DNA of 64,000 bases from Ensifer sp. IC4062 (lineage in GTDB: Bacteria > Pseudomonadota > Alphaproteobacteria > Rhizobiales > Rhizobiaceae). The translations under genes and the position numbers were made by a program. This document shows, in pieces, positions 16,468 to 25,289 of this stretch. The notes under the pieces were generated by a model. That model had not been told where the DNA came from and did no database searches. It was given only the letters and a program-made list of their open reading frames with translations. Position 1 is the first letter of the stretch. Each line of letters begins with the position of its first letter. The DNA lies in contig NZ_JADYVD010000031.1 of the NCBI RefSeq assembly GCF_020193575.1, positions 29,551 through 93,550 on the forward strand. Reading direction: 5' to 3'.

Positions 16468-17430
16468 ATGATCAAGACTTCCGACATGCCGCGATCGAGC
16501 TTTGACGGGCTCGATCTCAACGATATCGTGATCTTCACGCGCGTGGTGCAGCATGGCAGCTTCACCACCGCCGCAAAGATCTTTGGGAAGTCGCCGTCCT
16601 ATATGAGCAAACACGTTTCCCAGCTCGAGGAGGCGCTGAAGCTGACCCTGCTTAACCGTTCGACGCATGCCGTCTTTCTGACCGACGCGGGGAGTGTCTT
16701 CTTCGACCATTGCACGCGCATCCTCGCCGAAATCGACGCCGCGAAAGCGGACGCGAGCGGGCTCAGCAGCGAATTGATCGGCACGTTACGGGTCCACAGC
16801 ACGCCGGGCGTCGGCCAGGCGCTCGTCGCGCCGGCGATCGTCGATTTCAACGCGCGATATCCTTCGATAAAGGTCGAGCTTACCGTCAGCGCCTACTCGG
16901 TGAATCTCATGGAACGTGGCGTGGATGTCGTTATCGGCAGCCGCGATTTCGATGACGACGAATCCTTTCACACCGGCCTCTTCGAGCGCAAGCTCGGACC
17001 GGCGCCCTATGTCATTTGCGCCGCGCCTTCCTATTTCGCCGAGCGGCCGAGACCACACAAGCCGGAAGACCTTCGGGAACACAACTGCCTGATCCACACG
17101 ACGCAGAAGCCGGATCCGCGGATCTGGAGTGCCCGCTTCGACGACGAAGAGATTACCGTGCAGGTGGACGGCACATTTCATTCGAATTTCGAGAGCGCGA
17201 TCCTCCTTGCGGCCCTTCAGGGAGCCGGCATCGCCCGTCTTCCCCTTTATAGTGTCGTCGAAGAAATCCGTGCCGGCAGGCTGCTTTCGGTATTCGACAG
17301 CGAAATCGTCTCGCACCGCGTGATCAAGGCGTTCTATCCGCGCAGCCGTTTCGTGCCGAAAAAGCTTCGGGCTTTCCTGGCTATTCTGGAATCGCGGCTG
17401 AAGGATGCAATGCGCCCGAGCACGGAATGA
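16468..17430 (+). CDS. LysR-family transcriptional regulator
   Basis: A 320-residue regulator. The winged helix-turn-helix lies at residues 15-75, with FTRVVQHGSFTTAAKIFGKS and PSYMSKHVSQLEEAL. A C-terminal effector domain follows, containing VDVVIGSRDF. The overall look is of the DsdC/TrpI-like (GcvA) group. It lies 38 bases after the EutA-like gene on the same strand, so it may be co-transcribed with it and control the region leftward. ATG 16468 is used; ATG 16486 is a possible internal start. The effector is unknown. Confidence 0.88.
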   Translation: MIKTSDMPRSSFDGLDLNDIVIFTRVVQHGSFTTAAKIFGKSPSYMSKHVSQLEEALKLTLLNRSTHAVFLTDAGSVFFDHCTRILAEIDAAKADASGLSSELIGTLRVHSTPGVGQALVAPAIVDFNARYPSIKVELTVSAYSVNLMERGVDVVIGSRDFDDDESFHTGLFERKLGPAPYVICAAPSYFAERPRPHKPEDLREHNCLIHTTQKPDPRIWSARFDDEEITVQVDGTFHSNFESAILLAALQGAGIARLPLYSVVEEIRAGRLLSVFDSEIVSHRVIKAFYPRSRFVPKKLRAFLAILESRLKDAMRPSTE

Positions 17431-17458
17431 TGTCGGGACCGGATCGGAGGGAGTTGCC

Positions 17459-18985
17459 TTGGACAAGAAGAAACCGACTGTCTTGATGATCATGGACGGA
17501 TGGGGCTGGCGTGAAGAGGCGGAGGGCAATGCCGTCCTGCTTGCGAAGACGCCGAACTTCGATCGTTTGTGGGCAACGTGCCCGCACGCGTTCCTGACGA
17601 CGCACGGCCCGGCGGTCGGCTTGCCCGAGGGGCAGATGGGCAATTCCGAAGTGGGACATCTGAACATCGGGGCAGGGCGCATCGTGATGCAGGAGCTGCC
17701 GCGCATCGATGCCGCGATCGCGGACGGCGCCCTGCGCAATCTGCTGAAGGAAAGCCGGCTGCCGGATGCGCTCGAGCGAACGGGGGGCGCGTGCCATATC
17801 CTCGGTCTCGTTTCTCCGGGTGGCGTGCATTCACATATGGATCATATCGCGGCGGTCGCCCGGGAGCTTGCGAGCTTTGGTGTGCGGCCCATCGTTCACG
17901 CGTTCACCGACGGCCGCGATACACAGCCGGGGCAGGCGGCGCCGTATCTTCGCCGACTGACCGAGAAGCTTCCGGACAATGCTGTGGTTGCCACCGTCAG
18001 CGGCCGGTTCTTTGCCATGGACAGGGACAGCCGCTGGGATCGGGTCAGGCTCGCCTACGAGGCGATCGCCCTGGGCAAGGGGGGGCGTTTTGCTACGGCG
18101 GAGGCAGCAATCGATGCCGCGGCCGCCGAGGACAAGACGGATGAATTCATTCCGCCGAGCGTCATCGCCGACTATGCGGGCATTCGCGACGGGGACGCGA
18201 TTCTCTGTGCGAACTTCCGGTCGGATCGTGTACGCGAGATCCTGGCCGCCTTGGCGCGTCCGGACTTTGACGGCTTCGAGCGCGAGCGGAGCCCAGAACT
18301 GTCGATCGCCGTTGGAATGGTCTCCTATGGATCAGAGCTCGACCCCTATATGCGCACCTTGTTTCCGCCTCAGTGTCTAGATGACGGATTGAGCGAGACG
18401 GTCGCAAAGGCAGGGAAGACGCAAATCCACCTAGCCGAAACGGAAAAATACCCGCATGTAACGTATTTTCTGAACGGTGGCCGCGAGGCCGCCTATGAAC
18501 ACGAGGACCGTATCCTCGTACCCTCGCCCAAAGTGGCCACCTATGACCTGCAACCCGCCATGTCGGCACCGGAACTGACGACGAAGGTTGTTACCGCGAT
18601 CGAGAGCGGGCATTATGACCTAGTGGTCGTCAACTTCGCCAATCCGGACATGGTTGGTCATACCGGCAAGCTCGACGCAGCCATTGTCGCCGTGGAGACG
18701 GTCGACGGTGCGCTCGGAGAAATCGATGCGACCGTTGCTCGCGCTGGCGGGTCGATGCTGGTCATCGCCGACCACGGCAACTGCGAGACGATGATCGATC
18801 CCGAAAACGGAGAGCCGCACACGGCCCACACCACCAATCTGGTGCCCGTCCTGCTGTCGGCCGCGTCAGGTGACGTTTGCCTGCACGATGGTGTTCTCGC
18901 GGATGTCGCTCCTACCATTCTAGCGCTCATGGGGATCCGGCAGCCGGAGGCGATGACGGGCCGTGCGCTTTTTGCGGATCGATGA
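17459..18985 (+). CDS. gpmI: 2,3-bisphosphoglycerate-independent phosphoglycerate mutase
   Basis: A 508-residue protein of normal length, cytoplasmic, that interconverts 3- and 2-phosphoglycerate with two Mn ions. The alkaline-phosphatase-like core begins with IMDGWGWREE. The phosphoserine is in GNSEVGHLNIGAGR. The metal-binding segments include FANPDMVGHTGK and VIADHGNCETM. The start is a TTG at 17459 with CGGAGGG 8 bases upstream; no suitable ATG is near. It lies 28 bases after the LysR gene. A glycolytic enzyme in an accessory region may be a second copy; that cannot be seen here. Confidence 0.93.
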   Translation: MDKKKPTVLMIMDGWGWREEAEGNAVLLAKTPNFDRLWATCPHAFLTTHGPAVGLPEGQMGNSEVGHLNIGAGRIVMQELPRIDAAIADGALRNLLKESRLPDALERTGGACHILGLVSPGGVHSHMDHIAAVARELASFGVRPIVHAFTDGRDTQPGQAAPYLRRLTEKLPDNAVVATVSGRFFAMDRDSRWDRVRLAYEAIALGKGGRFATAEAAIDAAAAEDKTDEFIPPSVIADYAGIRDGDAILCANFRSDRVREILAALARPDFDGFERERSPELSIAVGMVSYGSELDPYMRTLFPPQCLDDGLSETVAKAGKTQIHLAETEKYPHVTYFLNGGREAAYEHEDRILVPSPKVATYDLQPAMSAPELTTKVVTAIESGHYDLVVVNFANPDMVGHTGKLDAAIVAVETVDGALGEIDATVARAGGSMLVIADHGNCETMIDPENGEPHTAHTTNLVPVLLSAASGDVCLHDGVLADVAPTILALMGIRQPEAMTGRALFADR

Positions 18986-19082
18986 GCTCGCGAAAAGACG
19001 TGGCGGCGCAGCCGGCGAGTTGAACTCTGCGCTTTGTGTCGGATGATGGCATCCGGCATCGGCGGGTTTGCGCTAAAAGGAT

Positions 19083-19093
19083 AATACCAGTAT
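19083..19093 (+). promoter_or_regulatory. half-operator AATACCAGTAT upstream of the GntR gene
   Basis: The sequence AATACCAGT matches the left arm of the larger site at 19902-19935. It lies 61 bases before the GntR start, which suggests autoregulation. Confidence 0.45.
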
Positions 19094-19153
19094 AGCTCCA
19101 GCTTGCGTTTGTGGACGAAAATCCACAGGCGGCAGAATCTGCATGGAGCGGCA

Positions 19154-19903
19154 ATGGAAACCGATACCTTTATCGAACTGATTGGCAAGGAGCTCGCCGA
19201 TGCCGCGCCTGGTTCACCGCTCTACAAGCGATTGAAGTCGGCGATCGAGACAGCGATCCGTTCCAACGCTTTGAGGGCCGGTGCGGCGCTGCCGGGTGAG
19301 CGCGTCATCGCCGACGCATTTTCGCTATCGCGCGTGACCGTGCGAAAGGCGCTCGCTTTGCTTGAAGAGGAAGGATTGCTCAACCGACGGCATGGGTTCC
19401 GCACGGAAGTCGGCTCGCGCGTCGAAAAGTCCCTATCGACGCTGACGAGTTTTTCCGAAGACATACGCGCACGCGGCCTGACGCCCGGGTGCATCTGGCT
19501 TTCCAGGCAGATAAGCCGACCTTCACCGGCCGAGATGATGGCCTTGGGGATTGCCGGCAACGCCAATGTAGTCCGCATGAAACGGGTTCGAACCGCCGAT
19601 TCCGTGCCAATCGCAGTGGAGATTTCGGCAGTACCGGTTCGTTTCCTGCCGGCGCCAAATCTCGTCGGCGATTCCCTTTATGAGGCATTGGAGGCGCGTG
19701 GCTTTCTGCCTCAGCGCGCGATCCAGAGAATGCGGTCGAGGGCAGCCAGCGAGGAGGACGCGCGGCACCTCGATTGTGACGTCGGCGCGCCGCTGCTGAT
19801 GACCGAGCGACGCTGCTTCCTCGCGGATGGTCAGATCGTCGAATATTGCGAGACGCGCTACAAAGGCGATGTCTACGACTTCGTGTTCGAGCTGCAGCGG
19901 TAA
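19154..19903 (+). CDS. GntR/HutC-family transcriptional regulator
   Basis: A 249-residue regulator with an N-terminal winged helix (residues 20-80: LPGERVIADAFSLSRVTVRK) and a C-terminal UTRA ligand domain ending in VEYCETRYKGDVYDFVFEL. UTRA regulators of this kind often sense phosphorylated amino sugars (NagR type). That fits the next gene, a fused NanE-NanK enzyme. ATG 19154 follows GGAGCGG. A palindromic site just after the stop and a half-site before the start suggest it represses both itself and the locus downstream. Confidence 0.9.
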   Translation: METDTFIELIGKELADAAPGSPLYKRLKSAIETAIRSNALRAGAALPGERVIADAFSLSRVTVRKALALLEEEGLLNRRHGFRTEVGSRVEKSLSTLTSFSEDIRARGLTPGCIWLSRQISRPSPAEMMALGIAGNANVVRMKRVRTADSVPIAVEISAVPVRFLPAPNLVGDSLYEALEARGFLPQRAIQRMRSRAASEEDARHLDCDVGAPLLMTERRCFLADGQIVEYCETRYKGDVYDFVFELQR

Positions 19904-19935
19904 TACCAGTCACAAACTGGTTGTAATCTGGTATT
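19902..19935. promoter_or_regulatory. probable GntR operator before the NanE-NanK gene
   Basis: An inverted repeat with arms AATACCAG and CTGGTATT at the outside, and ACCAGT / ACTGGT (5-base gap) inside it. It starts at the GntR stop codon and ends 37 bases before the NanE-NanK start. It shares AATACCAGT with 19083. Confidence 0.65.
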
Positions 19936-19971
19936 TTCCATCTATCGTGATGCCGAGAGGGAGTGTCACGA

Positions 19972-21498
19972 TTGCAGCGCGAAGACATAGGGAACGGCCT
20001 GATCGTCTCTTGCCAGCCGGTTCCGGCAGGGCCGATGGACAATGCCGAATTCGTGAGAGGGTTCGCCAAGGCAGCCCTCGATGCGGGCGCCTGCGCGCTG
20101 CGGATTGAATCCGTCGCCTATGTCCGGGCCGTGCGTTCCGCGGTCGCGGCTCCGATCATCGGTATCGTCAAGCGTGACCTTGTCGACAGCCCCGTGCGCA
20201 TCACGCCCTACGTCTCCGACGCCGAGGCCCTCGTGGACGCCGGCGCGGACATCGTTGCCTTCGATGCAACGGACCGGGTGCGCCCGGCCGGGATCGAGCA
20301 ACTGGTCCGGGCAGTGAAGGCGAAGGGCAAGCTGACGATGGCCGATTGCTCCTCATTGCAGGACGCCGAGCACGCGCTCGCAACCGGTGTAGACTTTGTC
20401 GGTACAACGCTCTCCGGATATGTGGGCGGGCCCGAGCCGATCGATCCAGACCTAGACCTTATAGCAGCCATGCGGAGGCTCACGCCTTATGTCATTGCTG
20501 AAGGACGCATTCGCTCGCCGGAACAGGCGGCCGCCGCGGTCAAAGCGGGCGCCTATGCGGTCGTCGTGGGTTCAGCCATTACCCGGACGGAGCACGTAAC
20601 TTCGTGGTTTCATGAAGCCGTGGCGAAAGCCTACACCAAGCAGGAGGGAAGCTCGGCGGAAACCGTGCTCGCTGTTGACATAGGCGGCACGAAAACAATG
20701 GCGGCACTGGTCAAAGGCGCCGCGGTCGTCGACGAGGTTCTCATCCCGACCGCACGCGAGGCGGAGCCCGACGCGTGGCTCGAAGCGATTGCCGAGAGCA
20801 CGGCCCAATGGAGCGGCCGTTATGGCCGCATCGGCTTCGCGGTGACCGGTCTCGTTCAGGACGGAATTTGGTCGGCGCTCAATCCGGCGACGCTCGGCAT
20901 TCCCGATGGATATCCTCTGGTCGACAGGGCGACACGCCTCCTCGGCAAGCCGGTCTTCACCATGAACGACGCGCAGGCAGCCGCCTGGGGCGAGTACAAA
21001 TTCGGCGGCGGCTCCGGTGGCAACCTTGTCTTTCTGACCATCTCGACCGGCATTGGCGGCGGGATTGTCATCAACGGACGGCCGGTTTCCGGGCTGGCAG
21101 GTCATTTCGGTCTCATTCGCGGCCCGTCGCAGGGGCGTGCGCCGCTGGAGGACGAAACGTCCGGCCGCTGGATTGCCGCCGAGGCGCTGAAGGCCGGCCA
21201 TGAAGTGGAGGCGGCCGACGTATTCGAAAGGGCGAGGCAGGGCGCGCCGTGGGCGCGTGCGATCGTTTCGCAATCGGCGCTGCGCGCGGCAACCCTCTGT
21301 CACGATATTCAGTTGATGCTCGATCCGGACCAGATCGTCATCGGCGGCGGCATCGGGCTTGCCCCTGGCTACATCGATCAGATGCGCGATCATCTGAAAG
21401 ACGTTGCTCCGCGTCTCGCCCCTCGTCTCGTCTCGGCCAAGCTTGGCAGCCGCGCCGGCATCATCGGCGTCGCCGACCTCGCGGGAGAGGGCGAGTAG
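19972..21498 (+). CDS. fused N-acetylmannosamine-6-phosphate 2-epimerase / ROK-family kinase (NanE-NanK)
   Basis: A 508-residue two-domain protein. Residues 1-225 are a TIM-barrel NanE: IIGIVKRD, GADIVAFDATDR and GVDFVGTTLSGYVGGPEPI match the family. Residues 232-508 are a ROK kinase: VLAVDIGGTKTMAALV and FLTISTGIGGGIVINGRPVS. It would phosphorylate ManNAc and epimerise ManNAc-6-P to GlcNAc-6-P in sialic-acid or ManNAc use. The ROK zinc motif (C-x-C-G-x-x-G-C-x-E) is missing; the region reads GPSQGRAPLEDETSGR. The TTG at 19972 is chosen because AGAGGGAG lies 9 bases upstream, while a GTG at 19963 abuts that site. An ABC importer follows. Confidence 0.88.
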   Translation: MQREDIGNGLIVSCQPVPAGPMDNAEFVRGFAKAALDAGACALRIESVAYVRAVRSAVAAPIIGIVKRDLVDSPVRITPYVSDAEALVDAGADIVAFDATDRVRPAGIEQLVRAVKAKGKLTMADCSSLQDAEHALATGVDFVGTTLSGYVGGPEPIDPDLDLIAAMRRLTPYVIAEGRIRSPEQAAAAVKAGAYAVVVGSAITRTEHVTSWFHEAVAKAYTKQEGSSAETVLAVDIGGTKTMAALVKGAAVVDEVLIPTAREAEPDAWLEAIAESTAQWSGRYGRIGFAVTGLVQDGIWSALNPATLGIPDGYPLVDRATRLLGKPVFTMNDAQAAAWGEYKFGGGSGGNLVFLTISTGIGGGIVINGRPVSGLAGHFGLIRGPSQGRAPLEDETSGRWIAAEALKAGHEVEAADVFERARQGAPWARAIVSQSALRAATLCHDIQLMLDPDQIVIGGGIGLAPGYIDQMRDHLKDVAPRLAPRLVSAKLGSRAGIIGVADLAGEGE

Positions 21499-21550
21499 CG
21501 ACGCTGTTTCGCATGCATTCGAACGTCAAACGATAAGAAAGGGAACAACG

Positions 21551-22882
21551 ATGAAACTGAACAGGACGTCTTTTTCGGCTGCGGCCGTTCTTCTCGCAAG
21601 CGTTGCCCTTCCGGGCATATCCCAGGCAACGGTCACAGTTCTCGGTTGGCCCGGCGGTTCGGAGGAAACCGCGCTCCGCGCGACCGTCGAAGCCTATAAC
21701 GCCCAGTCCGGCATTGCCGACGCCGACAAGGTCGAACTGCTCTTCTTCAACCGCGACGGATTCTTCGACAAATTGCAGGCGGACATGGCGGCTGGCTCCG
21801 ACGCCTTCGATGTCAATCTCGTCGCGACCTATTCGATCGGCCGTTACGCACCCTACATGGAGCCGGTCGATCTCGGCGCCGATGCCGGCAAGGTGTTCGG
21901 CGAGTCCGTGCTGAAGACGATGCAGTTCGATGGCAAGCAGTATGGCGTTCCCACCGATCTGTCGCTGCATTTCATGTACTACCGGAAGGACCTAGTCGAC
22001 GCCCTGATGCAGGACGATGCTGCGAAGAAGAAATATGCGGAAATCGCCAAGGAACATCTCGGCAAGGATCTGCAGCCGAAAGATCCGGACAGCTGGACCT
22101 GGGACGATTGGGCGGCGACGACGCTCTATTTCAGCAAGCAGGTGAACCCCGAAAGTCCGGTGCGCTACGGTACGGTGCTGCAGATGAAGAACCTGCTTTT
22201 CAACATGATGGTCTTCCAGTCGCTGCCGCGTTCCTACGGTGCGGATTGGACGGACAAGGACGGCAACGTCACGGTCGATTCCGACGCGTACAAGACCGGT
22301 CTGGAACTCTACAAGAAACTTTATGACGCCGGTGCCTCACCGAAGGATTCGCTGAGCTACGAATATGCGGAGACCAATGCTGCATTCGGTTCCGGCCAGG
22401 CGGCGACGGCGCTGCAATGGAATGCCGCAGCCGCTGACCTGACTAATGCGGAGAAGACCCCCGCGGTTGCTGCTGTCACCGGCATCGTCGCGCCTCCCAG
22501 CGGACCGAAAGGCCGCGCCGACCATATCCACGGCCTCGGTCTCGGCCTCAACAAGAATGCCAAGAACAAGGAAGGTGCCGTCAAATTCCTGAAATGGCTG
22601 GCCACCGAAGATGCTGCGTTGCTCTATGCCCGCAGCGGCGGTTCGCCGGCGCTTGCCCCCCACGTCGCGGCCAAGGTTTCAAAGGAGCGACCGGATCTCG
22701 TCAAGCTCGGCGAATTCGCCAGCCAGTACGGCTACGTGATGAACGGCGCCACCTCGGCAAATGCGCTTTCGGTCTATGAGCTGCAGGCTAAGGAATTCAC
22801 CGGTTACTGGGCCGGCCAGCAAAGTCTCGAAGATGCGCTGGCGCATACCAAAACCGGCATGCAGGATCTGCTGAAGAAGTAA
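21551..22882 (+). CDS. ABC transporter sugar-binding protein (family 1)
   Basis: A 443-residue periplasmic protein. The signal peptide spans residues 1-26 (SVALPGISQA). The mature protein has the family-1 extracellular solute-binding layout: FFDKLQADMAAGSDAFDVNL, then GVPTDLSLHFMYYRKDLVDA and a late aromatic-rich lobe. By context the ligand is probably an amino sugar feeding NanE-NanK. It is followed by a strong hairpin and two permease genes, so it is the first gene of an importer operon. ATG 21551 follows AAAGGGAA. Confidence 0.9.
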   Translation: MKLNRTSFSAAAVLLASVALPGISQATVTVLGWPGGSEETALRATVEAYNAQSGIADADKVELLFFNRDGFFDKLQADMAAGSDAFDVNLVATYSIGRYAPYMEPVDLGADAGKVFGESVLKTMQFDGKQYGVPTDLSLHFMYYRKDLVDALMQDDAAKKKYAEIAKEHLGKDLQPKDPDSWTWDDWAATTLYFSKQVNPESPVRYGTVLQMKNLLFNMMVFQSLPRSYGADWTDKDGNVTVDSDAYKTGLELYKKLYDAGASPKDSLSYEYAETNAAFGSGQAATALQWNAAAADLTNAEKTPAVAAVTGIVAPPSGPKGRADHIHGLGLGLNKNAKNKEGAVKFLKWLATEDAALLYARSGGSPALAPHVAAKVSKERPDLVKLGEFASQYGYVMNGATSANALSVYELQAKEFTGYWAGQQSLEDALAHTKTGMQDLLKK

Positions 22883-22889
22883 TTTTTGA

Positions 22890-22921
22890 GCCGGACGCCT
22901 GGCAAGAGCTTGGCGTCCGGC
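22890..22921 (+). promoter_or_regulatory. intercistronic hairpin after the binding-protein gene
   Basis: A perfect 10-bp stem GCCGGACGCC / GGCGTCCGGC just after the binding-protein stop and 11 bases before the permease start. There is no T run. Such hairpins often stabilise the binding-protein mRNA relative to the permease genes. Confidence 0.55.
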
Positions 22922-22932
22922 GCATCTGGCGG

Positions 22933-23805
22933 ATGGAAATGGCTATTGTAAACCGCGCCGAAGGCAGAGCCTACCTCACGCCGCTTGTGGGCTTCCTGCT
23001 GTTTTTCCTGGGTTTTCCTGCGGCGGTCAATCTCGTCTATTCGATCTCGACCGTTTCCTTCGAGACGCTGCGCAGTCCGAGCCTAAGCGGCCTCGGCAAC
23101 TACGCGGCGGTGCTCGCTGACCGCGAGTTCTGGGGTGCCGTCTCCTTTTCCATGCGCTTCGGCGTGCTGACGGCACTTGCCGAATGCCTGATTGGACTCT
23201 TCTTGGCCGTTTTTCTCACGCCGCTGCTGGCGAAGCGTTCGTACCTGATGGCGCCGTTGATGCTGCCGCTGATGGTCGCGCCGGCGATGATCGGCCTCAT
23301 GTATCGGCTTGTGCTGCACGAGTTCGCCGGCCCGGTGCCCTATTATCTCTTCGAGTGGTTCGGCGACAGCCCGGCCTTCCTGGACGTCGACAACGCCTTC
23401 CGCACACTACTCGTCGTCGAAATCTTGCAGTGGACGCCATTCGCTTTCCTGCTCTTTTACATGGCCTATGCCGCGATACCGCTCGAGGTTCGCGAGGCCG
23501 CCTCGCTCGATGGCGCGTCGGCTCTAAAGGCGCTCTGGTGGATCGAACTGCCCTTGATGCTGCCGACGCTGGTGATTGCCTTCTTCATCCGTTTCATCGA
23601 CGGCTTCCGCGTCTTCGACAACGTCTACGCACTCACCGGAAGCGGGGCGGGCGGATCGACGACCTCGCTCTCGATCTACATCTATCAGGCCTTCTTCAAG
23701 GGCGGGGCGATCGGCAAGGCTGTCGCGGCATCCGTCGTCCTGTTCCTCGCGTCGCTCGCGGTGCTCTACGGTCTCAACTGGATAACCGGCCGCGGGAGGC
23801 GCTGA
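22933..23805 (+). CDS. ABC sugar transporter permease (MalF-like)
   Basis: A 290-residue inner-membrane protein with six hydrophobic segments. The EAA loop that contacts the ATPase is EVREAASLDGASALKALWWI (near residue 195). Length and order fit the MalF/UgpA group. It lies between the binding protein and a second permease, 3 bases before the latter. No ATPase gene is encoded, so a shared MsmK/UgpC-type ATPase is probably used. An ATG at 22939 is an alternative start. Confidence 0.9.
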   Translation: MEMAIVNRAEGRAYLTPLVGFLLFFLGFPAAVNLVYSISTVSFETLRSPSLSGLGNYAAVLADREFWGAVSFSMRFGVLTALAECLIGLFLAVFLTPLLAKRSYLMAPLMLPLMVAPAMIGLMYRLVLHEFAGPVPYYLFEWFGDSPAFLDVDNAFRTLLVVEILQWTPFAFLLFYMAYAAIPLEVREAASLDGASALKALWWIELPLMLPTLVIAFFIRFIDGFRVFDNVYALTGSGAGGSTTSLSIYIYQAFFKGGAIGKAVAASVVLFLASLAVLYGLNWITGRGRR

Positions 23806-23808
23806 CTA

Positions 23809-24630
23809 ATGCTCAATCTGCTGCGCTGGTTTGTATTCTCGATCGCCGTACTTGCGATGAACTTTCCTGTCATCGTTACGATGATCACGTCCTTCAAGAG
23901 CGCGCGCGAACTGTCGCTCAACCCGGGGTTCTGGATCGGCGAACCGACGCTTGAAAACTACACGCGAGTGCTGGGCGAGACCGACCGGTTCAACATCTAC
24001 GGTTATCTGTTCAACAGCACCATTGCCTCGCTGATCGGTACGGGGCTGGCGATTGCGCTCGCCTTTCCGGCCGCGTACGCCATCGCCCGGAGCGAGGCGG
24101 GAAAGCGCACACTGCTGCCGCTCATCATCAATCTGCGCGCCGTGCCGCTCATCATTTTCGCGATCCCGCTCTATATGATGTACCAGTGGCTGGGGCTGCT
24201 CGACACGCAGCTCGGCCTCGGTCTGATCCTGACGATCGTCAACACGCCGCTGGCTCTCGTCATCCTCGTCAACGCTATATCCGAGGTGCCGTCCGAACTG
24301 GACGAGGCGGCAAAGATGGACGGCGCCAGTTCCTGGCAGGTCATGCTGATGATCATCCGTCCGGTGGTGCGTCCGGCCCTGGTTACGACCTTCATTTTCG
24401 GGTTCATTACGGCCTGGAACGAGTTCCTTTTCGGCCTGATGCTGACGACGAGCCGGGCGGTTCCGATGACGGTTGGAGCGTCGTTCTTCTTCGCCGCGAG
24501 CGGGGGAGGCGTGCAATGGGGCACCGCCTCTGCCGTCATGGTGCTCGGGGCACTGCCTCCCGCCTTGCTGGGCTTGTTGATGTACCGGCAGATCTCGGCG
24601 TCTTTGACTGCCGGTGCCGTGAAGGGTTAG
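23809..24630 (+). CDS. ABC sugar transporter permease (MalG-like)
   Basis: A 273-residue inner-membrane protein with six hydrophobic segments and the EAA loop ELDEAAKMDGASSWQVMLMI (about residue 165). It forms the heterodimeric channel with the preceding permease. The C-terminal LLMYRQISASLTAGAVKG is typical of MalG-type permeases. It is the last gene of the importer operon and converges on the GlcG-like gene 31 bases away. Confidence 0.9.
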   Translation: MLNLLRWFVFSIAVLAMNFPVIVTMITSFKSARELSLNPGFWIGEPTLENYTRVLGETDRFNIYGYLFNSTIASLIGTGLAIALAFPAAYAIARSEAGKRTLLPLIINLRAVPLIIFAIPLYMMYQWLGLLDTQLGLGLILTIVNTPLALVILVNAISEVPSELDEAAKMDGASSWQVMLMIIRPVVRPALVTTFIFGFITAWNEFLFGLMLTTSRAVPMTVGASFFFAASGGGVQWGTASAVMVLGALPPALLGLLMYRQISASLTAGAVKG

Positions 24631-24661
24631 GCACGCGCTTGCGCGCCTCCAACTCGACTGA

Positions 24662-25081
24662 TCAGACTGGATCGGCGTCGATTGCCTTCAACGCCGCGCG
24701 CGCCACCTCGAAATCCTGCTCGCCCGTGCCGGAACCGACACCGATGGCGCCGGCGAGTTTGCCGCGGAAACGAAAGGGCAGGCCGCCTGGAAGATGCGTC
24801 ACGCCGCCCTGCGATGCTATTCCCGCGGCAACGCCGAACTCGACCGGCATTGCGCCGGTCGGGCCGTTGATCGACGCTGCGGTGCGGGCCTTGGCGCGAG
24901 CGGTATGCATGCTGAGATACTTCGCGCCATCCATGCGGATGCTGGCAATCGTCTCGCCGCTTGCGTCGACGATGAAGACGCATTGCGGAACACCGATGCT
25001 TTCCGCGTGACGCACCGCAGCCGCCAGGGCATTGATTGCGCCTTCGTGGGCAAGGCTGATCGTCTCTTTATAACTTGCCAT
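24662..25081 (-). CDS. GlcG/HbpS-like (DUF336) protein
   Basis: A 139-residue protein of the GlcG/HbpS family, small alpha/beta proteins that bind haem or corrinoids in some members and occur in many catabolic operons. Motifs are the YKETISLAHEGAINALAAAV helix, QCVFIVDASGETIASIRMDG, and the glycine-rich FRGKLAGAIGVGSGTGEQD near the end. ATG 25081 follows AGGGAGAG. It is transcribed alone, convergent with the permease. Its biochemical role is not established. Confidence 0.85.
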   Translation of the reverse strand: MASYKETISLAHEGAINALAAAVRHAESIGVPQCVFIVDASGETIASIRMDGAKYLSMHTARAKARTAASINGPTGAMPVEFGVAAGIASQGGVTHLPGGLPFRFRGKLAGAIGVGSGTGEQDFEVARAALKAIDADPV

Positions 25082-25289
25082 CGTTCTCTCCCTTGTTGGC
25101 CACGACCCTACAACGACGAGCCAACGTGGGAATGCGCGTCTTCGGCGAAGCACTTTCACCGCCGGGGAAGAAGCCAGAGTGCCGCCATGGATTGGGGTGC
25201 AAAGACTGAGTTGCTATGTGCGAGCCTGCCGCCTATGCGCAGCGTGATGTTTCGGCCATAGTGGTGCAAATGAAAGGACAGGGATTTCC

